This document shows positions 11,863 to 24,166 of a stretch of 64,000 bases of DNA, in pieces. The notes beneath the pieces were generated by a model. It saw only the letters and a list, made by a program, of their open reading frames with translations. It did not search any database and was not told the origin of the DNA. Each line of letters opens with the position of its first letter. Position 1 is the stretch's first letter. Source of the DNA: Cytidiella melzeri (Eukaryota > Basidiomycota > Agaricomycetes > Polyporales > Irpicaceae); NCBI GenBank assembly GCA_022592445.1, contig JABYQR010000034.1:150229-214228 (forward strand), given 5' to 3'. The translations under genes and the position numbers were made by a program.

Positions 11863-12637
11863 TCAAACTGTAGGGAATAGTGTCAAATTCTTGTACCATA
11901 TGAATCCGTAAGTTGCAAGAAGGCTTAGAACACAGTAGCTTAGGTTTAGCTGCATCACAGCGTACACCCATGCTGTCGCCAATGGCGGACTCTACGGGAT
12001 GAACTTGATCTCGACGTCTGAGGATCACACAGCCGTTGCTACTCACGAATTTCATAATGTTCCTCCAATTTGCGTGGTTGAGTAACCAAATCATGCGCGA
12101 CCCACTTGCAACCCCCAGAACAAACAACAAAGCCTGCATCCATTGCGCGTGCTTGTATCTGTTGCCTGTGGAGAGATGTGTTATTTGGGAGTCACACGAG
12201 TAAAGTGAGGGTCACTTACTGTACCATATAGCTATGGAAATGACTAGTCACGAGTGAGATCGCAAAGCACACGCGGCATAATGCTGCGAACTCACTTGGT
12301 ACACCAGGTATCATTCGGTCAGCTAACGCCTCGAACGTCGGCTTCCTGCCATACTGGTAGTGCGCGAGGCTGAACGGAAGTTACCACGCAAGTGAGTACA
12401 CAGCGAGCACGAATTCACGTACATTTCCATCAAGAGCAACAAAAAGCAATGTGGTATTATCAGGGCTGTTGATGCGAAGAACTCCTCCCAGAACGGTGAC
12501 AAGAGCGGTTCCTCTAGGTCGGCTTTCTGGAGGATGCCAGAGTCTTTGATGATGCGCCACTGGTCCTCTTCTGCCATGTCTATGAGAGGCGCATCTGGAG
12601 TATCTTTGGTCTTTTGAGCTTTCCTGTTTCTTGCCAT
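11863..12637 (-). CDS. Small multi-pass membrane protein (DUF7719-like)
   Basis: Five exons (12637-12423, 12369-12296, 12231-12220, 12165-12047, 11991-11863) give 182 aa. The first 60 residues are polar (MARNRKAQKTKDTPDAPLID..). Hydrophobic segments follow: STALIIPHCFLLLLMEM, then ALLFVLGVASGSRMIWLL, then a last one around LSYCVLSLLATYGFIWY. The string HYQYGRKPTFEALADRMIPG between segments matches what I recall of fungal DUF7719 proteins, whose function is unknown. The third exon is only 12 nt. The splice sites of all introns fit GTNNGN..AG. Location is probably an internal membrane, as no signal peptide is seen. Confidence 0.7.
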
Positions 12638-12840
12638 CGTTTGAGTGGTATCGTTGTCGTCGTTGTGGTACAGCTTACAGTATGTCTCTGTCGTTGTCCG
12701 ACGGCTGCGTGCGGCCCGAGCAGCATTGTGGCGTAAAAAGTCTGATCGCTCGAACCGGATTCGCTCGACGCTCGTGTCCTCCTGTTAGCAGCCTCTTGAC
12801 ACGCTACAGCTCTACTAGCTCAGGCATCTGCTGTCTCACC
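12638..12840. promoter_or_regulatory. Shared divergent promoter (DUF7719-like / FSAF1)
   Basis: Two start codons face away from each other 203 bp apart, so this stretch must hold both promoters. I see no clear TATA box. The FSAF1 frame stays open through it (from 12631), but its translation there has no family resemblance. Confidence 0.6.
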
Positions 12841-14040
12841 ATGTCCGAAGAAGAAGAACAACTCCTGCAAATACTTGAAGCACACGGGCAACAGTTTCTT
12901 GCCTCATTCGACTTGCCACAATTGGGCAGTAAACGAAAGGAAAATGCAGAAGCGGGACCTAGCGAACCTCACAAGAAACGAAAGGAGGAATTGATTGAGG
13001 AGTCAGAGACAGACAGCGATGATGAGTGGGCTGGCTTTGGAGAAGCTATCGGAGATAGGGATGAGGATGTTTGCGAAGGAAACGAAGAAGACGAAAGTAG
13101 TGAGCTGATACGCATATGATTGTTCGAATCGCTCTCATCTTCGTGACGGGCTCAGTAGTCGCAGAGCGATCTAGTGAGAGACAACCAGACGTTGTGCAAT
13201 TCAGTGAACCTGACAGAGGCGGTTCAACGTCTGTTATCGTATCTAGAGCTCGTCAAAAGGCTTCCATGGTAGGTGAGCTTCCCCTCATTCAGACCTATAG
13301 AGCACCGTCTTATTCCTTCCGCACTAGTCATCTAAAGTGGTAAAACTGACTCAAGAAGTGACAGAGGAGCAAGAAGCAAACAGACCGCCGGTTGAAGGAG
13401 AAGATGATGAACTGTGGGTACCAGATTCCGAACCACAGCAAGCTACTAAACTGGGTTTTGTTGTTTGCCTTAGTACTAACGCGCAGAACGACGCTCTTCT
13501 ACATCGTCTCGTGCACACAAAGATCCTTTCCGGCTCGCTCAACGCCGATCTCGATCTTACTCGAGCCCAACGACGCAAGGCTTTGGCCGGACGTGTGCTG
13601 GAAGCCGCTGGCCAGGTGAAGCTCGGGAAAGGCGAAACAGCCGTCCGTGCAAAGGAGCGCAATAAAGCAGCGAAGCATGTGCGTGATGGATTACTGGCGA
13701 AACAAAAGGAACGAAATGAGAAGGCTCTTGAAGAGGTAAGTGTGGCTAGCTTGTATGATGCCATAAGTCATTGACGGTCGTCGCATTACAGGCAAAACAT
13801 ATGGGGAATTATCACCCAACACTGAAGAAGCTGTATGATGACCGGCTGGAAGCCAAGGCGAAGCCTAATCGAGAAAGAGGTCTAAGGATGGGCGTTGGAT
13901 CTTTCTCTGGGGGTGTACTAAAACTCAGTAGGAGCGAAATCGCTTCCGCTTCAGGGAAGTCTAGCGGGTCGAGCCGTGGAAGAGGGGGGAGGGGAGGGGG
14001 AAGGGGGAGGGGACGAGGCAGAGGTGGTAATCGGAGGTAG
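12841..14040 (+). CDS. 40S ribosomal subunit assembly factor FSAF1/Faf1
   Basis: Likely the fungal Faf1 (human C1orf131/FSAF1) nucleolar protein needed for small-subunit pre-rRNA processing. Five exons (12841-13099, 13165-13268, 13328-13417, 13487-13735, 13792-14040) give 316 aa. An acidic N-terminus (MSEEEEQLLQILEAHGQQFL, later SETDSDDEWAGF) leads to a basic helical core and the family end block: NYHPTLKKLYDDR then ERGLRMGVGSFSGGVLKLSR. The C-terminus is an RGG tail (about 25 residues, GRGGRGGGRGRGRG). The third intron (13418-13486) is 69 nt without a stop but carries a perfect TACTAAC branch site 9 nt before its 3' end, so I treat it as spliced. The start of exon 2 could instead be at 13156. 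Confidence 0.75.
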
Positions 14041-14242
14041 GATTCGTTGTGGAAAATCCTGGGAGCTCGAGACACATATCATACTTCTAAATCCCTTAAC
14101 GTGCTCGAAGAAATAGACAATTGCATAATGGTGTGTGCATACATGCATAAGTCGTGTGGCATATGAAGACGAGTGGAGGCATAGAGCAACATAGGTCGTG
14201 TGCACCGCAGCAAGAAATAAAAGCCATGAAGTAATAACTAAT

Positions 14243-16176
14243 TCAATGACGGCGTTCACTGCCGTGGGATCTCCTACCAGATGACCTGCTGGAGGCACTT
14301 CTAGAACTACTAGTCAACGGCCATAAAATATCGGCATAACGATCCTGTACGTACCCAGAAGTTTGACGATCGAACTGGTCGAGGTGGATGACGTTGGAAG
14401 AGTGAGACCGGTGGCTAGACCTGCTTGGCTCATACTCGCGTCTCGAGGACTTGCCTGAACGGGGACTTGGAGTCCTCCTAGTTTGACGGATCAGAGTGAC
14501 ATAAACATCAACGAGAAAGATTCTAGACTCACACAGAGCCGCTGCTCCGCGATGAACTCGTGTACGGAACATACACGACATTCGCATTGGAAGTTGAGGG
14601 CGGTGGCCGCCCTCGAGGAGGCTCGTGCCTATGTGCGCAGTCAGATACTGTCCAGCTGATAAAAACGTGCAACCCACCTGTACTCCTCTCGACTTGCGTG
14701 CTTGCTCGAGTGCCTGCTCGAGTTATCGTAGGACCTGTGGCTACGACTGGAATCGGCGTGATCTCGATCGCGATGGCTGCTACAAAGAACACGTTGTGAG
14801 AAGTAGTGTGTATCGTCGAGTGGCTTATGGCTCTACCTGTACTTGCGCCCATAGTCGTAGCCTTTGCTCCGATCCTGGAGATCTTCGTGGGAGCTGCTGT
14901 GATTTCGGTATGGATAGTCAAGTGAAGATTCATCGTCGAAACCCAGCCTGTAGCCGCGAGCGCATGGTCGTTAATGTCGGAGCTAGCATACAGTGGAGTG
15001 CATATCTCACCGCCCTATCTCTTGTCCACGAGAGTCTTCAATGATGACAGGTCGTTGAGGCCTTGGCCTGTATCGTCCTGTGAAGTCTCCCACCCTACAA
15101 GGCGCAACGAGGTTGAAGGGAAGCTCGTTGAAGAAATAATTCGGCTCACCTTGTCAACTCATTGCCTTTGTCGTCCTCGAAGATCACTGGCGCTCCACCA
15201 GGAATGATGTAGTACGTGTCCTTTTTGCCATGCCTCCCTCGTTCGACTACCACGACGCAGGGTGGATACTCTTGTCTGTCATCATCGCCTGAGGATCTGC
15301 TGCTAGCACTGCTGTTCTGCACACAACTGTCAGGACGTGGATAAAATTAACTACCGTAAAAGACACACACCCTCCTCGGCCGAGGTCGGTATTCGTTTCG
15401 TTGGTCGCTGCGGTAGCGAGGACGCTCAGGTTCGTCGCCCTGGCGGTACTCCGGTCGTTTCTCATGCGCACGACGACTTCGCGAGCCCACGATATCAGCG
15501 CGGTGGCTGCTAGCCGTCATGTTTGGCACCAGCATCGGTTGATGCTGTTCGGCATAGGCATTACGTAGCTCCGCTGAACCATGTATCTGACCGACCGGAG
15601 GCACAGGGACAGATTGCTGTAGCATATCCGCTGACGGATACCTAGATTGACCTGTCATCTGCTGAGGTAGGTTTACCTCTGTCACTGGACGAGTGGATGC
15701 ACCATGATCAGCAAACGCCTCTTGCAGACGAGTCAAGGAGCTTTCTCTCTGGACGATAGGAATAGCGTTGTCGTGGGCATAGTGCTCGTCGTATGATCCA
15801 GCAATCGTTGACTCCGAAAGCCGGTCAGACTCATCATGTACTGTGGGTCGTCTAAGCTGGTTATCGTGTGCGCTATACGAGGGGCCGCCTGTCCGGCTTT
15901 GGTGCGCGCCGATGCCTGCATACGAGTCAGGTCGATCAAGTACCTCCTCGTCCCACTAGACACTCGGTTAGCTCAACCTTTAAAAGGGGGATACTACTCT
16001 TGACGTACCTTGTCTAATGTTTCCCTGGATTTGGTATTTGGTGCCATTCTGCTCCAGGCAGAGGGGGAGACACGCCGCTCGGAATGGCCGTACTGGTCGT
16101 ATCGGTCATAATGATCCTGACGAGGATCGCGAGTCTCTCGTGAGCGGTGGCCGAAGGAAGGGAAGAAACGAGGCAT
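14243..16176 (-). CDS. Disordered Arg/Ser-rich protein of unknown function
   Basis: Eight exons (16176-16009, 15955-15371, 15316-15150, 15094-15011, 14947-14837, 14779-14678, 14628-14533, 14477-14243) give 515 aa. No named domain is recognised. The N-terminus is MPRFFPSFGHRSRETRDPRQ. Most of the protein is low complexity with many Arg, Ser, Tyr and Asp. One ordered island stands out: KDTYYIIPGGAPVIFEDDKG followed by NELTRVGDFTGRY (about residues 285-320). It is followed by RPRPQRPVIIEDSRGQEIG, which looks like a short repeat of the same idea. The tail is RS-like (SSSRSASSRSSGRRSHGSER). Such proteins often act in RNA granules, but that is only inference here. It is convergent with FSAF1, with 202 bp between stops. 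Confidence 0.7.
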
Positions 16177-16789
16177 GCTTGCAATCTGCTACAGGGAAAG
16201 AAAGTGAGGATCGGTAGACCGACCTCAGGATGAGGCCAGCTAGACAAGTACTTGGGGCATAGAACGTACGGTGCATTGCAGTGTGCAGCGTACCTTTCAT
16301 ATGGAGAAGGAGCATGTTTAACATGCGGCGGACGCACGGTCAAAGCCCCTCGCAAGCTTCGCAGGAACGAGTGCACCATTAATCTTCGCACGTCGAGGGT
16401 CCACAAACGAGGCCGGATCAGTACTCGAAACTCTGCTTATCACCCTGGTCAGTATGCGGGACTCAGGGCACAGGCGTCTATGACCCCACAGCGTGCAAAA
16501 GGTGTGCGCACGAAAAGATGTATTGCGTCTACAAATTGCTCAGAGATACGCGGCACGGTAGTATTTGGCCTGGCTTCTTCTGCCCAAAAACTTCTCCGAT
16601 CAGTTCCAGATGAGAGTACAGAAGGAACGCGCGCGTATACTCACAGTACTCTCATCACTACTCCCACGCATATGCAATAGCTTGTCTCAGACCTAACGAC
16701 AGCGGCGCAAAAATCCATATGAATAAGATATGTAGGCAGCTGCAAGTCCGAGAGACTCACATCGTGAGGATATTAATCAGCAAATGGTT
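16177..16789. other. Intergenic region between RS-rich gene and ZNRD2-like gene
   Basis: About 610 bp holding the promoter of the RS-rich gene and the 3' flank of the ZNRD2-like gene. An open frame on the plus strand (16252-16680) has no domain and no splice partner, so I leave it out. Confidence 0.45.
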
Positions 16790-18015
16790 CTATGTCGCGG
16801 ATGCTTGACGTTCGCTCCGGCCTAGCTCCTTGACCGTCATCAGAGCGTGAGATACCTTAGAAATGGCATCTGCTGTTTGCCCAATCATAACAGCATCAAA
16901 AACTTCACTAGCCGACAAGAAATGGATCCTCTCTGTGAGGGTCTGCAGGGTCTGCTCCAACGTTTCGGCTGCACTTTGCAAAGTTCTAATTGTAGTCTGT
17001 ATGAAAGAAAGAGTCTCGACGACAGATGCTCATCGAGAAGCAATTATGTATAGCTTACAATGGGTGCATTTGTCCGCGCACCAACCTCAGGAAAGGGCTG
17101 CAACAAACAGTTAGCCGCAAGGCACACCACGAGGTAACATACAACTCACTCGTATCATGGGCGCGCTCGGGCTCTATTGAGCATCGTGATACAAAGGATG
17201 TGAGCGAAACTATAATGCAGAATTACGCACGAGTTCACGCACGCGGTCCGGTATTCTGGCACGCCTAGCAGCGGTCGCATCTGATGAAAGCGGTGCTACC
17301 GCAGCTAAAATTTGACTCTGGCTATCATGCTGCGCAGGTAAGGTTGGCGTATTTGTTAGCGCATGGGACGTATTGAGAACTTCTAGACCATTTCCGCCAG
17401 GTCGATTAATGTATACTGTATGACAGACTACACATTCCTGAGCAAATACAGAATTGTTAACTTCAGCTTGAAATATGGGGCTATAACCAACTTTTCTTGG
17501 ATCCTGTTCTCCATTTGATTTCGGCGGTCGGACAAGAGGTATGCCATAACAGTGGATATTTGGGCATTCATCCGCTAGCATTGCCCATCCCTTCAAAAGA
17601 CGTTTGCCGATTTCGGACGAGGCCATATCAGACTGCTGTCGTCGACGCGCAATCTCTTCCATATCCATTGGGGGTGCGAAAGTGGGAGAGCTGAGTGCGG
17701 TTGAGACTTCTGTAGGAGGAGTGGACGGTCGCGACGCGATTTGACTCGTGGAATCCACGCTAGATGCAGAATTGTGCGAGAACGCAGCAGTGGCTGATGA
17801 CCGCGTCCCTGGCCCACCGTCGCAGTTCGCGCAAAACTCGCTTGGCGGTGATGACTTGGACCGCATGAGAGGGACTTTCGAGCATGTTTTACAGATATCA
17901 TTGCTCAGTATCTGGAAGCCCTAAGTAAACCGTTGCGTTGAGTATGCGGTAGACTCACCCAACCCTTGAGCATGTATTCTCCGAGTACACTAGAGACATC
18001 TACGACAGTGGCCAT
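16790..18015 (-). CDS. ZNRD2/autoantigen-p27-like zinc-ribbon protein
   Basis: A protein with two Auto_anti-p27 (SSSCA1/ZNRD2) zinc ribbons. The first is LGEYMLKGWILSNDICKTC with a later CANC; the second is IGKRLLKGWAMLADECPNIHC with a later CVVC. Each supplies two CxxC-like knuckles. Between them is a Ser/Thr/Pro-rich linker, and a coiled coil ends the protein (ETLEQTLQTLTERIHFLSAS). Five exons (18015-17959, 17911-17231, 17173-17150, 17097-17059, 16996-16790) give 335 aa. Exons 3 and 4 are only 24 and 39 nt, so the middle of the model is less certain than its ends. The human relative is a small zinc protein with links to mitosis and telomere work; the fungal role is not known to me. Confidence 0.75.
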
Positions 18016-18191
18016 CTTCTTACGCGGGCTGGGTTGTCTTAGGTGATGAGAGTACACGACAACCTCGATCTCAGTTTACTGTGTAACACAGTGAACTTGT
18101 CTCGGCGGCGTGTGGGCCGGTAGTGATCCGGCGATCAGAGACAGACACGACACCAAAATCTTTGGCTCTCTGCTCTGACTGCTCACACTAC
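18016..18191. promoter_or_regulatory. Shared divergent promoter (ZNRD2-like / EDEM-like)
   Basis: The two start codons are 176 bp apart and face away from each other, so control elements for both genes must overlap here. No TATA box is obvious. Confidence 0.6.
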
Positions 18192-21100
18192 ATGAAGGGG
18201 TTGGCATACTGGCCAAAGGCCCTCCTTTTCCTCTTCTTCGCACAGGAGAGCCAACTATGGTCAAGGGACGGCCGATGTATTTATGCTCATGCTGAGCCTT
18301 GGGACGCTCAGCGTATGTTGGAAGCCAGGTGCGCTTACAGTGCAGTAGCTCTCTCTACGCGCATGTGCTCAACCTGCTATCCTGCCGAAGGAACAAAACT
18401 AGGACATTGTGGTATCATGGGTATGATAACTACATGAGATTTGGTGCGTAGGCCACCTGACACTGGCTGGCTGCCTTGGCTAATAATGTTACCTCAGCTT
18501 TCCCATTAGACGAGGTGGGTGCTGCAAAAATAGCCTGTTTCACCACTAAAGGACAATAGCTCGCACCACTATCCTGCACAGGAAGGGGTCCTGACTGGTA
18601 CAATCCGTATGTTGTGGTGATCTGCGTGGTGCCGTGCAAAAGCTGACTTGTAATCAGTGCAAATGTTGCGACCAACGATGTTGCGGGAAATTTCTCAGTG
18701 ACCTTGGTTGACGCACTGGATACATTGGTCGTTCTGAATGATACCATCATGTTCGAAAAGGCCGTCCGGAATGTCATAGATTGGGTTTCGTATGACGTCA
18801 ACACGAAGCCTCAAGTCTTCGAGACAACCATCCGTGCATTAGGTGGTTTACTCTCAGGCCACCATTTTGCTAGTACGCCTGGACAGCCATTTTTCATACC
18901 TTGGTACAACGGCCAGCTGCTATCTTTGGCGTACGATCTCGGCACACGGCTTCTACCTGCCTTTCAGAGTCCAACAGGTATACCATATGCGCGCGTGAGT
19001 TTGGTTCACCTACAAATACAGCAGGATACAAACAAAAGGGTCACATAGATTAACCTCAGGCATGGATTGTCGCCGGACGAATCAGCTGAATCATGTAAGT
19101 TTATCAACTGTGACTCCAATTGGTCCAATCGTCAATCTATGTGCTAGGTACTGCTGGTGGTGGATCTCTTATCCTCGAGTTCGGGATTCTGAGTCGTCTG
19201 ACTGGCGATGAGCGGTTTGAGAAGGCCGCGCACAAGGCGTTCTTTGCACTGTGGAACCAGAGATCGGATATTAATATGGTTGGGAATACCGTCAATATTC
19301 TCAGTGGAGTGAGTGTTTCTGAAAATTTACCGGCCCTTTACTAATATGAATGAAGCTGTGGACACCACCGGAGGTCAGCAACGTTGGTGCTGGGATCGAC
19401 TCTTTCTTCGAGTATGCTCTGAAGTGGTATATTCTAAGTGGTAATATCACATCAGCACGCGCACTCAGTAGGTTGATGCTTACTGTATCTCCGTCCTTAT
19501 AGGGGATGTCGAGTTTCTTGACGTCTTCCAGGAAGCATATGCCGCAGTTATGCGGTACGTCCGAGCCCCTGACGGATTTTGGGTGAGTTTGCCGTCCCTC
19601 TGACTCGTATTTATTCTCCACTGAACTCGAATAGTATCGCAGCGTCAATATACATACGGTATGTCTCCCGGGTGTTCGCATACACAGACGTAATCTGAGA
19701 ACTCCGCCAGGGCGATCCTGCATATAATAACGTTGATTCCCTCTCTGCGTTTTGGCCTGGCCTGCAAGTTCTTGCAGGTGACGTGGAGAACGCCATCCAA
19801 TCTCATATGACTTGTAAGCTTGCATCGTCGGCGTTCATCGCTAAACCTCACTTACATCTCTCAAGACTGGAATATATGGAAGAAATTCTCCGGCCTTCCC
19901 GAAGGTTAGTATTTTCAGTCATCATGTGCTTACTATACTTACTGACCGCACTAGTGTGGGATATGAGCTACAAAGTCGCTACCTCCTTTCAATATCCGCT
20001 GAGGCCGGAATTCGTAGAGTCGACGTGGTACCTCTATAGGGTCAGTGCAATCTCGTAGAAGCTGACCTGTGATTTCTAACATGACAACCTCAGGCGACCC
20101 GCGATACGTTTTACCTCGACGTTGGAGGTGCGTGCGCTTCATCAGCGGATGTGATGCGTTCATGAACCTTGCCATGCAGAGCGTATACTACACGACCTGG
20201 CGTGGCGTGCGGATGTAACTTGTGGATTGACAGGCATCTCAGACGTAAGGTGGAACAACCGTGATGATCGCATGGAGTCTTTTGTACTCTCAGAAACGCT
20301 CAAGGTGATACGTTTCTTCACAGTGTCCGCACAGTCCATGGACTAACTGAGCTACAGTATCTATATCTATTATTTGACGAGGAAAACCCACTTCATACGG
20401 ATGACTCAAATTATGTCCTTACAACCGAGGGACACATCCTGACCATGAACAGGACACTAGAAAAGCCCATTTCGCCTATTCGCCGAGAGCTCCGCAGGGT
20501 AGAACACCTGGAATGCCCTGTGTACTTTCCACCCCTCATAGGCTCTGACATGTATCGGGAGTCGGGCATTACTACAAATATCTACTATCGTGCCGATATG
20601 GAGTACGCGAGGGAGCTGGTTCATGCTCCAGCTTCGCCGCTAGAAGAGGCGTCATGGTTGCATTACGGAGAATGCCTGGTTCCAAAGGTTGACCTATATG
20701 TGGGTTGGACTAGACATTCGTTTTTGGAAGGTTTCGCTTAACCCACTTTCTTAGACCTACAACTTCTTGCTTTCGGCAGACGGTAGCTCTACCCCGGAAG
20801 ATTTGCATCCAGGTCCACATAAGCTTGTCGCCGTATCCGATGGTTATATCCTGCAAAACCTGACTGGTGTTCGCGCGCATATTGTCAGTCGCATGGACGG
20901 CAAAGGCTACGATGTGACGAAATGTGTGTGACATCTCTCCTGACGGCTTGACTTCAACTGAACAGAGTTTGTCTCAGTGGGCCCTTACAGCGTGAAAACA
21001 GGGCAGATCGTCTATGTCAACGACTCGGCTCTCGTTCGCACACCAGCGGGCCAATCATTTTTGAGCGACTTCAACAGAATGAAACGCGTCCCAGAGGTGT

Positions 21101-21726
21101 ATCTCCGACTTTCCTTGAAAGCCGGGGACCCTGCACTCCTGCGCGATGTGCGCTCGGAGGTACTAGTGTATGCCAACACGGCTGGATTCGGGGGTGACCC
21201 TACTGTTACCGATCGTCCCACTGGCCCGATACGTTTCGGACACGGAGAGGGCGTGCACCTCGTTCGAGATAGAGCCAACAACGAATATGGTTGCTTGCCG
21301 TGGATCGAGAGGTTTTACGGCGAGGCGGTAGTGGTAAGACGAGGTGAATGCACCTTCCTGGAGAAACTGGTAGAGGCTACTATTGCCGGAGCTTCGGGTG
21401 TTATAGCCCTCAGCGACGAGGAACATGGTGTCAACCCGTCCGCCAGCCTCGAAGAGCTTGAAGAATACGAAGACTTGCTGGAGCATGTGGCTATTGTTAC
21501 CGTCGCCCGGGCGGACAGTGCAGTTATCACGGCAATACTGGATGCAGCCGAGCTCTATGGGAGCCAGGTCGTGATGGCTGTCGCCCCAGCAGGCGGTTCT
21601 GCTGCGACGGAGACGGAAGATGTTCGTCCTGACAAGCTTGACGAGAGACGTAGCAGAGCCAAAGAGGGGAATAGGGTGTTGTATTTAAATGGTCATCCTC
21701 TGCTTAATACCAGACTGATGATATGA
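18192..21726 (+). CDS. EDEM/Mnl1-like GH47 alpha-mannosidase with PA domain
   Basis: An ER-lumen glycosyl hydrolase family 47 protein of the EDEM/Htm1 type, which trims mannose from misfolded glycoproteins to mark them for ER-associated degradation. Eighteen exons join in frame from 18192 to 21726, giving 881 aa; the longest are 18658-18994, 20358-20699 and 20968-21726. A signal peptide is visible ([18 protein letters not shown]). GH47 motifs follow: [66 protein letters not shown] and [15 protein letters not shown]. The C-terminal third holds a protease-associated (PA) domain ([20 protein letters not shown], then GASGVIAL), as in EDEM3-type members. There is no clear KDEL end. Intron 20926-20967 is only 42 nt and its donor is weak (GTGTGA). 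The gene is convergent with APRT, 108 bp away. Confidence 0.88.
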
Positions 21727-21834
21727 TGCATGATATATATATCTTTGTGCGATATGTACCCATTTCTTAGCATTGGGATTGTAATTTAACCTACATTTAT
21801 CCTTACAAGTCTAAGTCTCTTGGGAACCGGGAGT

Positions 21835-22566
21835 CTAATCGTCGCTCTGGATGATAGAATACACAGGAGCGTCGAGTCTCTTTGCTGCTTTGAGGAAGGT
21901 GAGCTCGATTATGAAGAGGTACTCAAGGACCGTTCCCCCGAGCGTCTTCACAAGTTGACCAGCTGCTGTGGCCGACCCGCCTATGAATGTCCAGTGTTTA
22001 GAGAGGAAGCTAGATCAAGGAGCGCAAGATACTTACCGGTAGCGATTAGATCATCTACAACGACAACATTCTGCCCGGGTTGGATAGCGTCGGCTTGCAT
22101 CTCGAATGAGTCCTATACGACTATGCGTCAGATCCTGGACCAGAATCCGAACGTGCACAAGTACTCACTGTGCCGTACTCCTTCTCATACGTAACCGTCG
22201 TACACTCTCCAGGCAGCTTGCCTTTCTTCCTGACTGGGACAAACGCTGCGCCGAGCCTCAGAGCGATGATAGGACCGAACAAGAAGCCGCGAGCATCGAG
22301 ACCGACAATGACATCGATCTTCTTGTTGGGTGACCTCGGGATGGTCGTCGACGTTAAGTGGTAGACAAAGTGTGTTATCAAGGTCTCGAAGGCTACTGGG
22401 TTGCGCAGGAGCGGGAAGATGTCCAAGAACACGATTCCCTGCAATGTGCAAGTTTGCAGTCAACATACGTAGTAAATCTCTTCAATAAACTTCGAAGAGG
22501 ACGTACTTTCTTAGGGAAGTCAGGGTGCGGCTTGAGCAAACTCTTCAAGTATGCAGCATCCGCCAT
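21835..22566 (-). CDS. APT1: Adenine phosphoribosyltransferase
   Basis: Purine-salvage enzyme that makes AMP from adenine and PRPP. Four exons (22566-22507, 22438-22169, 22112-22037, 21980-21835) give 183 aa, the usual length. The start MADAAYLKSLLKPHPDFPKK follows a short leader. Family motifs are GIVFLDIFPLLRNP, VIVGLDARGFLFGP, FVPVRKKGKLPGE and the PRPP loop VVVVDDLIATGGSA. Intron 3 splits that loop between Thr and Gly. All donors are GTACGT, GTGAGT or GTAAGT. An upstream in-frame ATG at 22596 is possible but adds a tail without similarity. Confidence 0.93.
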
Positions 22567-22987
22567 GATATCTGTGAGTCGAGTGGATGATAGCAACTAG
22601 CAAGATGAGGCTGGTGCTGCGGCAAGTCCCCGGTAGAATTGTCACACTTCAGGACAGATTTTCACGACCGACTGGCCCATCGATTTTATAAAGATGGCAT
22701 GTGCAACGAAAACGGTGGGAGACCGCCATTTTGTTGCTAGTGTTGAACGGTGAACGTTGAGGTTAGTTAGTCTGTGAAGTGTTAGAAACAAGTTGAAGAG
22801 CAGCCATGCACCTCAAGTCCTCATAGCTCAGCTGTCCTACCAATTCGATGACTATCTCAGAGATCGACCTTGCCAGGGCTTCGACAAACAGCAACCGAAT
22901 GGCCATACTGGAGATGTCATACCCTTGTAGCATAGCGTAAGAAATCATGGATGATACAACAATAGGTGCGACAAAGTAAAGATGGTT

Positions 22988-23976
22988 TTAAACAGACTCG
23001 AGAATCTCGGGCTCCTTGTAGTCCTTCGCTACTCGTGTGCCAGTCTCCTGTAAATTGAACCCGATGAGGAGGGGTAAGTTCAGGGAATGTGAATACTACT
23101 CACGTCTGTTATTTCACCGTGGAGCTCCAACAACTTCGAGAGGTCGAACTTTGGTGCCTTCAGGATCTTCGCTTTGTGAACGTAGACATTCTGAAGGGGG
23201 TAGATACTCCTCGCCGCCTTTTCGATTTCACGGCCGATCGCCTCGGGCACGAACTTCTGCACCAACTCCTTCAAGTCACAGGTCGTCGCCTCCCGGGTCA
23301 TGATCTCAAACATCTTTTTCCTAATCTCCCGAATCTGTGCGGACTGTGCGTAGGTCGTTTTGCGGACTTGTGATGGTCTGCGCTTGGTGAAGCCAATGGC
23401 GAAAAGGCGGATGAGGTAGCCGTCGGTCGTCTTGACGTCGACGTGGGCTTCGATGAGACTTTGCCACTTGCGCACAAGCGAGCGCAGCTTATCCGAGGTG
23501 AAGGACATGCCGTGGAAGTTGGTCAGGCAGTTCTTGCCCTGAATCTCGTCCACCCGAAGCTTGATCTTACGGAACGACTGCTCCTCGTCCTTGTTCAGGT
23601 CACCAAGAGAGACCTCGAAGATACGACCCTTCAACGAATCGTTGGCATTTTCTGTACAGACGTTAGTTGATAACCAGAAGTGCAGATACCGAACACACGC
23701 ACTCAAACCCTGCGAACGGTTGGCAAGAGTCTTGCCCACGTTCTTCACTTCGAAGATTGACGGTGCTTTCAAGTCGTACCAGTCTGCAAAGTAGAAAGTT
23801 GGGGTCGTTGCGCACCAGAAATGTCGCAGCACACGTACCTTTGCGAGAGAAGGGGTCGACGACTTTCTTCTTGATACCCTTCTTACCCTTGGAGAGACGC
23901 TTATTCTAATGACCAGCCTCGTCAGCATATTCTCAACGACAAGAAGCAGCACGAGCAGCACCTTTCCGACGGCCAT
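22988..23976 (-). CDS. RPS1: 40S ribosomal protein eS1 (S3Ae)
   Basis: Cytosolic small-subunit ribosomal protein eS1 (Rps1). Five exons (23976-23962, 23905-23839, 23783-23703, 23651-23104, 23047-22988) give 256 aa, as expected. The sequence runs [45 protein letters not shown], then [21 protein letters not shown] and VFEIMT-type blocks, ending [12 protein letters not shown]. The first exon is only 15 nt (five codons), a pattern common in ribosomal protein genes where the first intron sits just after the start. Coding frames of the second to fifth exons are strongly biased. It is divergent from ATG10. Confidence 0.96.
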
Positions 23977-24166
23977 GATGGATTAAGGTGAGCGGTGAAG
24001 GAAGGGACCGCGACGAGTGAGCCGGCACTTAGGACGGGCTGTAGTTTTGGGAGGCGTAAGCACACAGGCGCATACGACCTCTCAATCGGGCAAGAGGGTG
24101 ACAAGCCACCGTGACATTTGTGACAAACCTTACTTCCCAGCTGCATCCATAGTTCCCACGATTCTC
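23977..24166. promoter_or_regulatory. Shared divergent promoter (RPS1 / ATG10)
   Basis: The starts of RPS1 and ATG10 lie 190 bp apart facing outward. A very strongly expressed gene and a normally weak autophagy gene share this stretch. No TATA box is clear. Confidence 0.6.

Noticed and set aside
16252..16680. 142-codon plus-strand open frame
   Set aside because: No domain, no splice partner, and it sits in the promoter region of the RS-rich gene.
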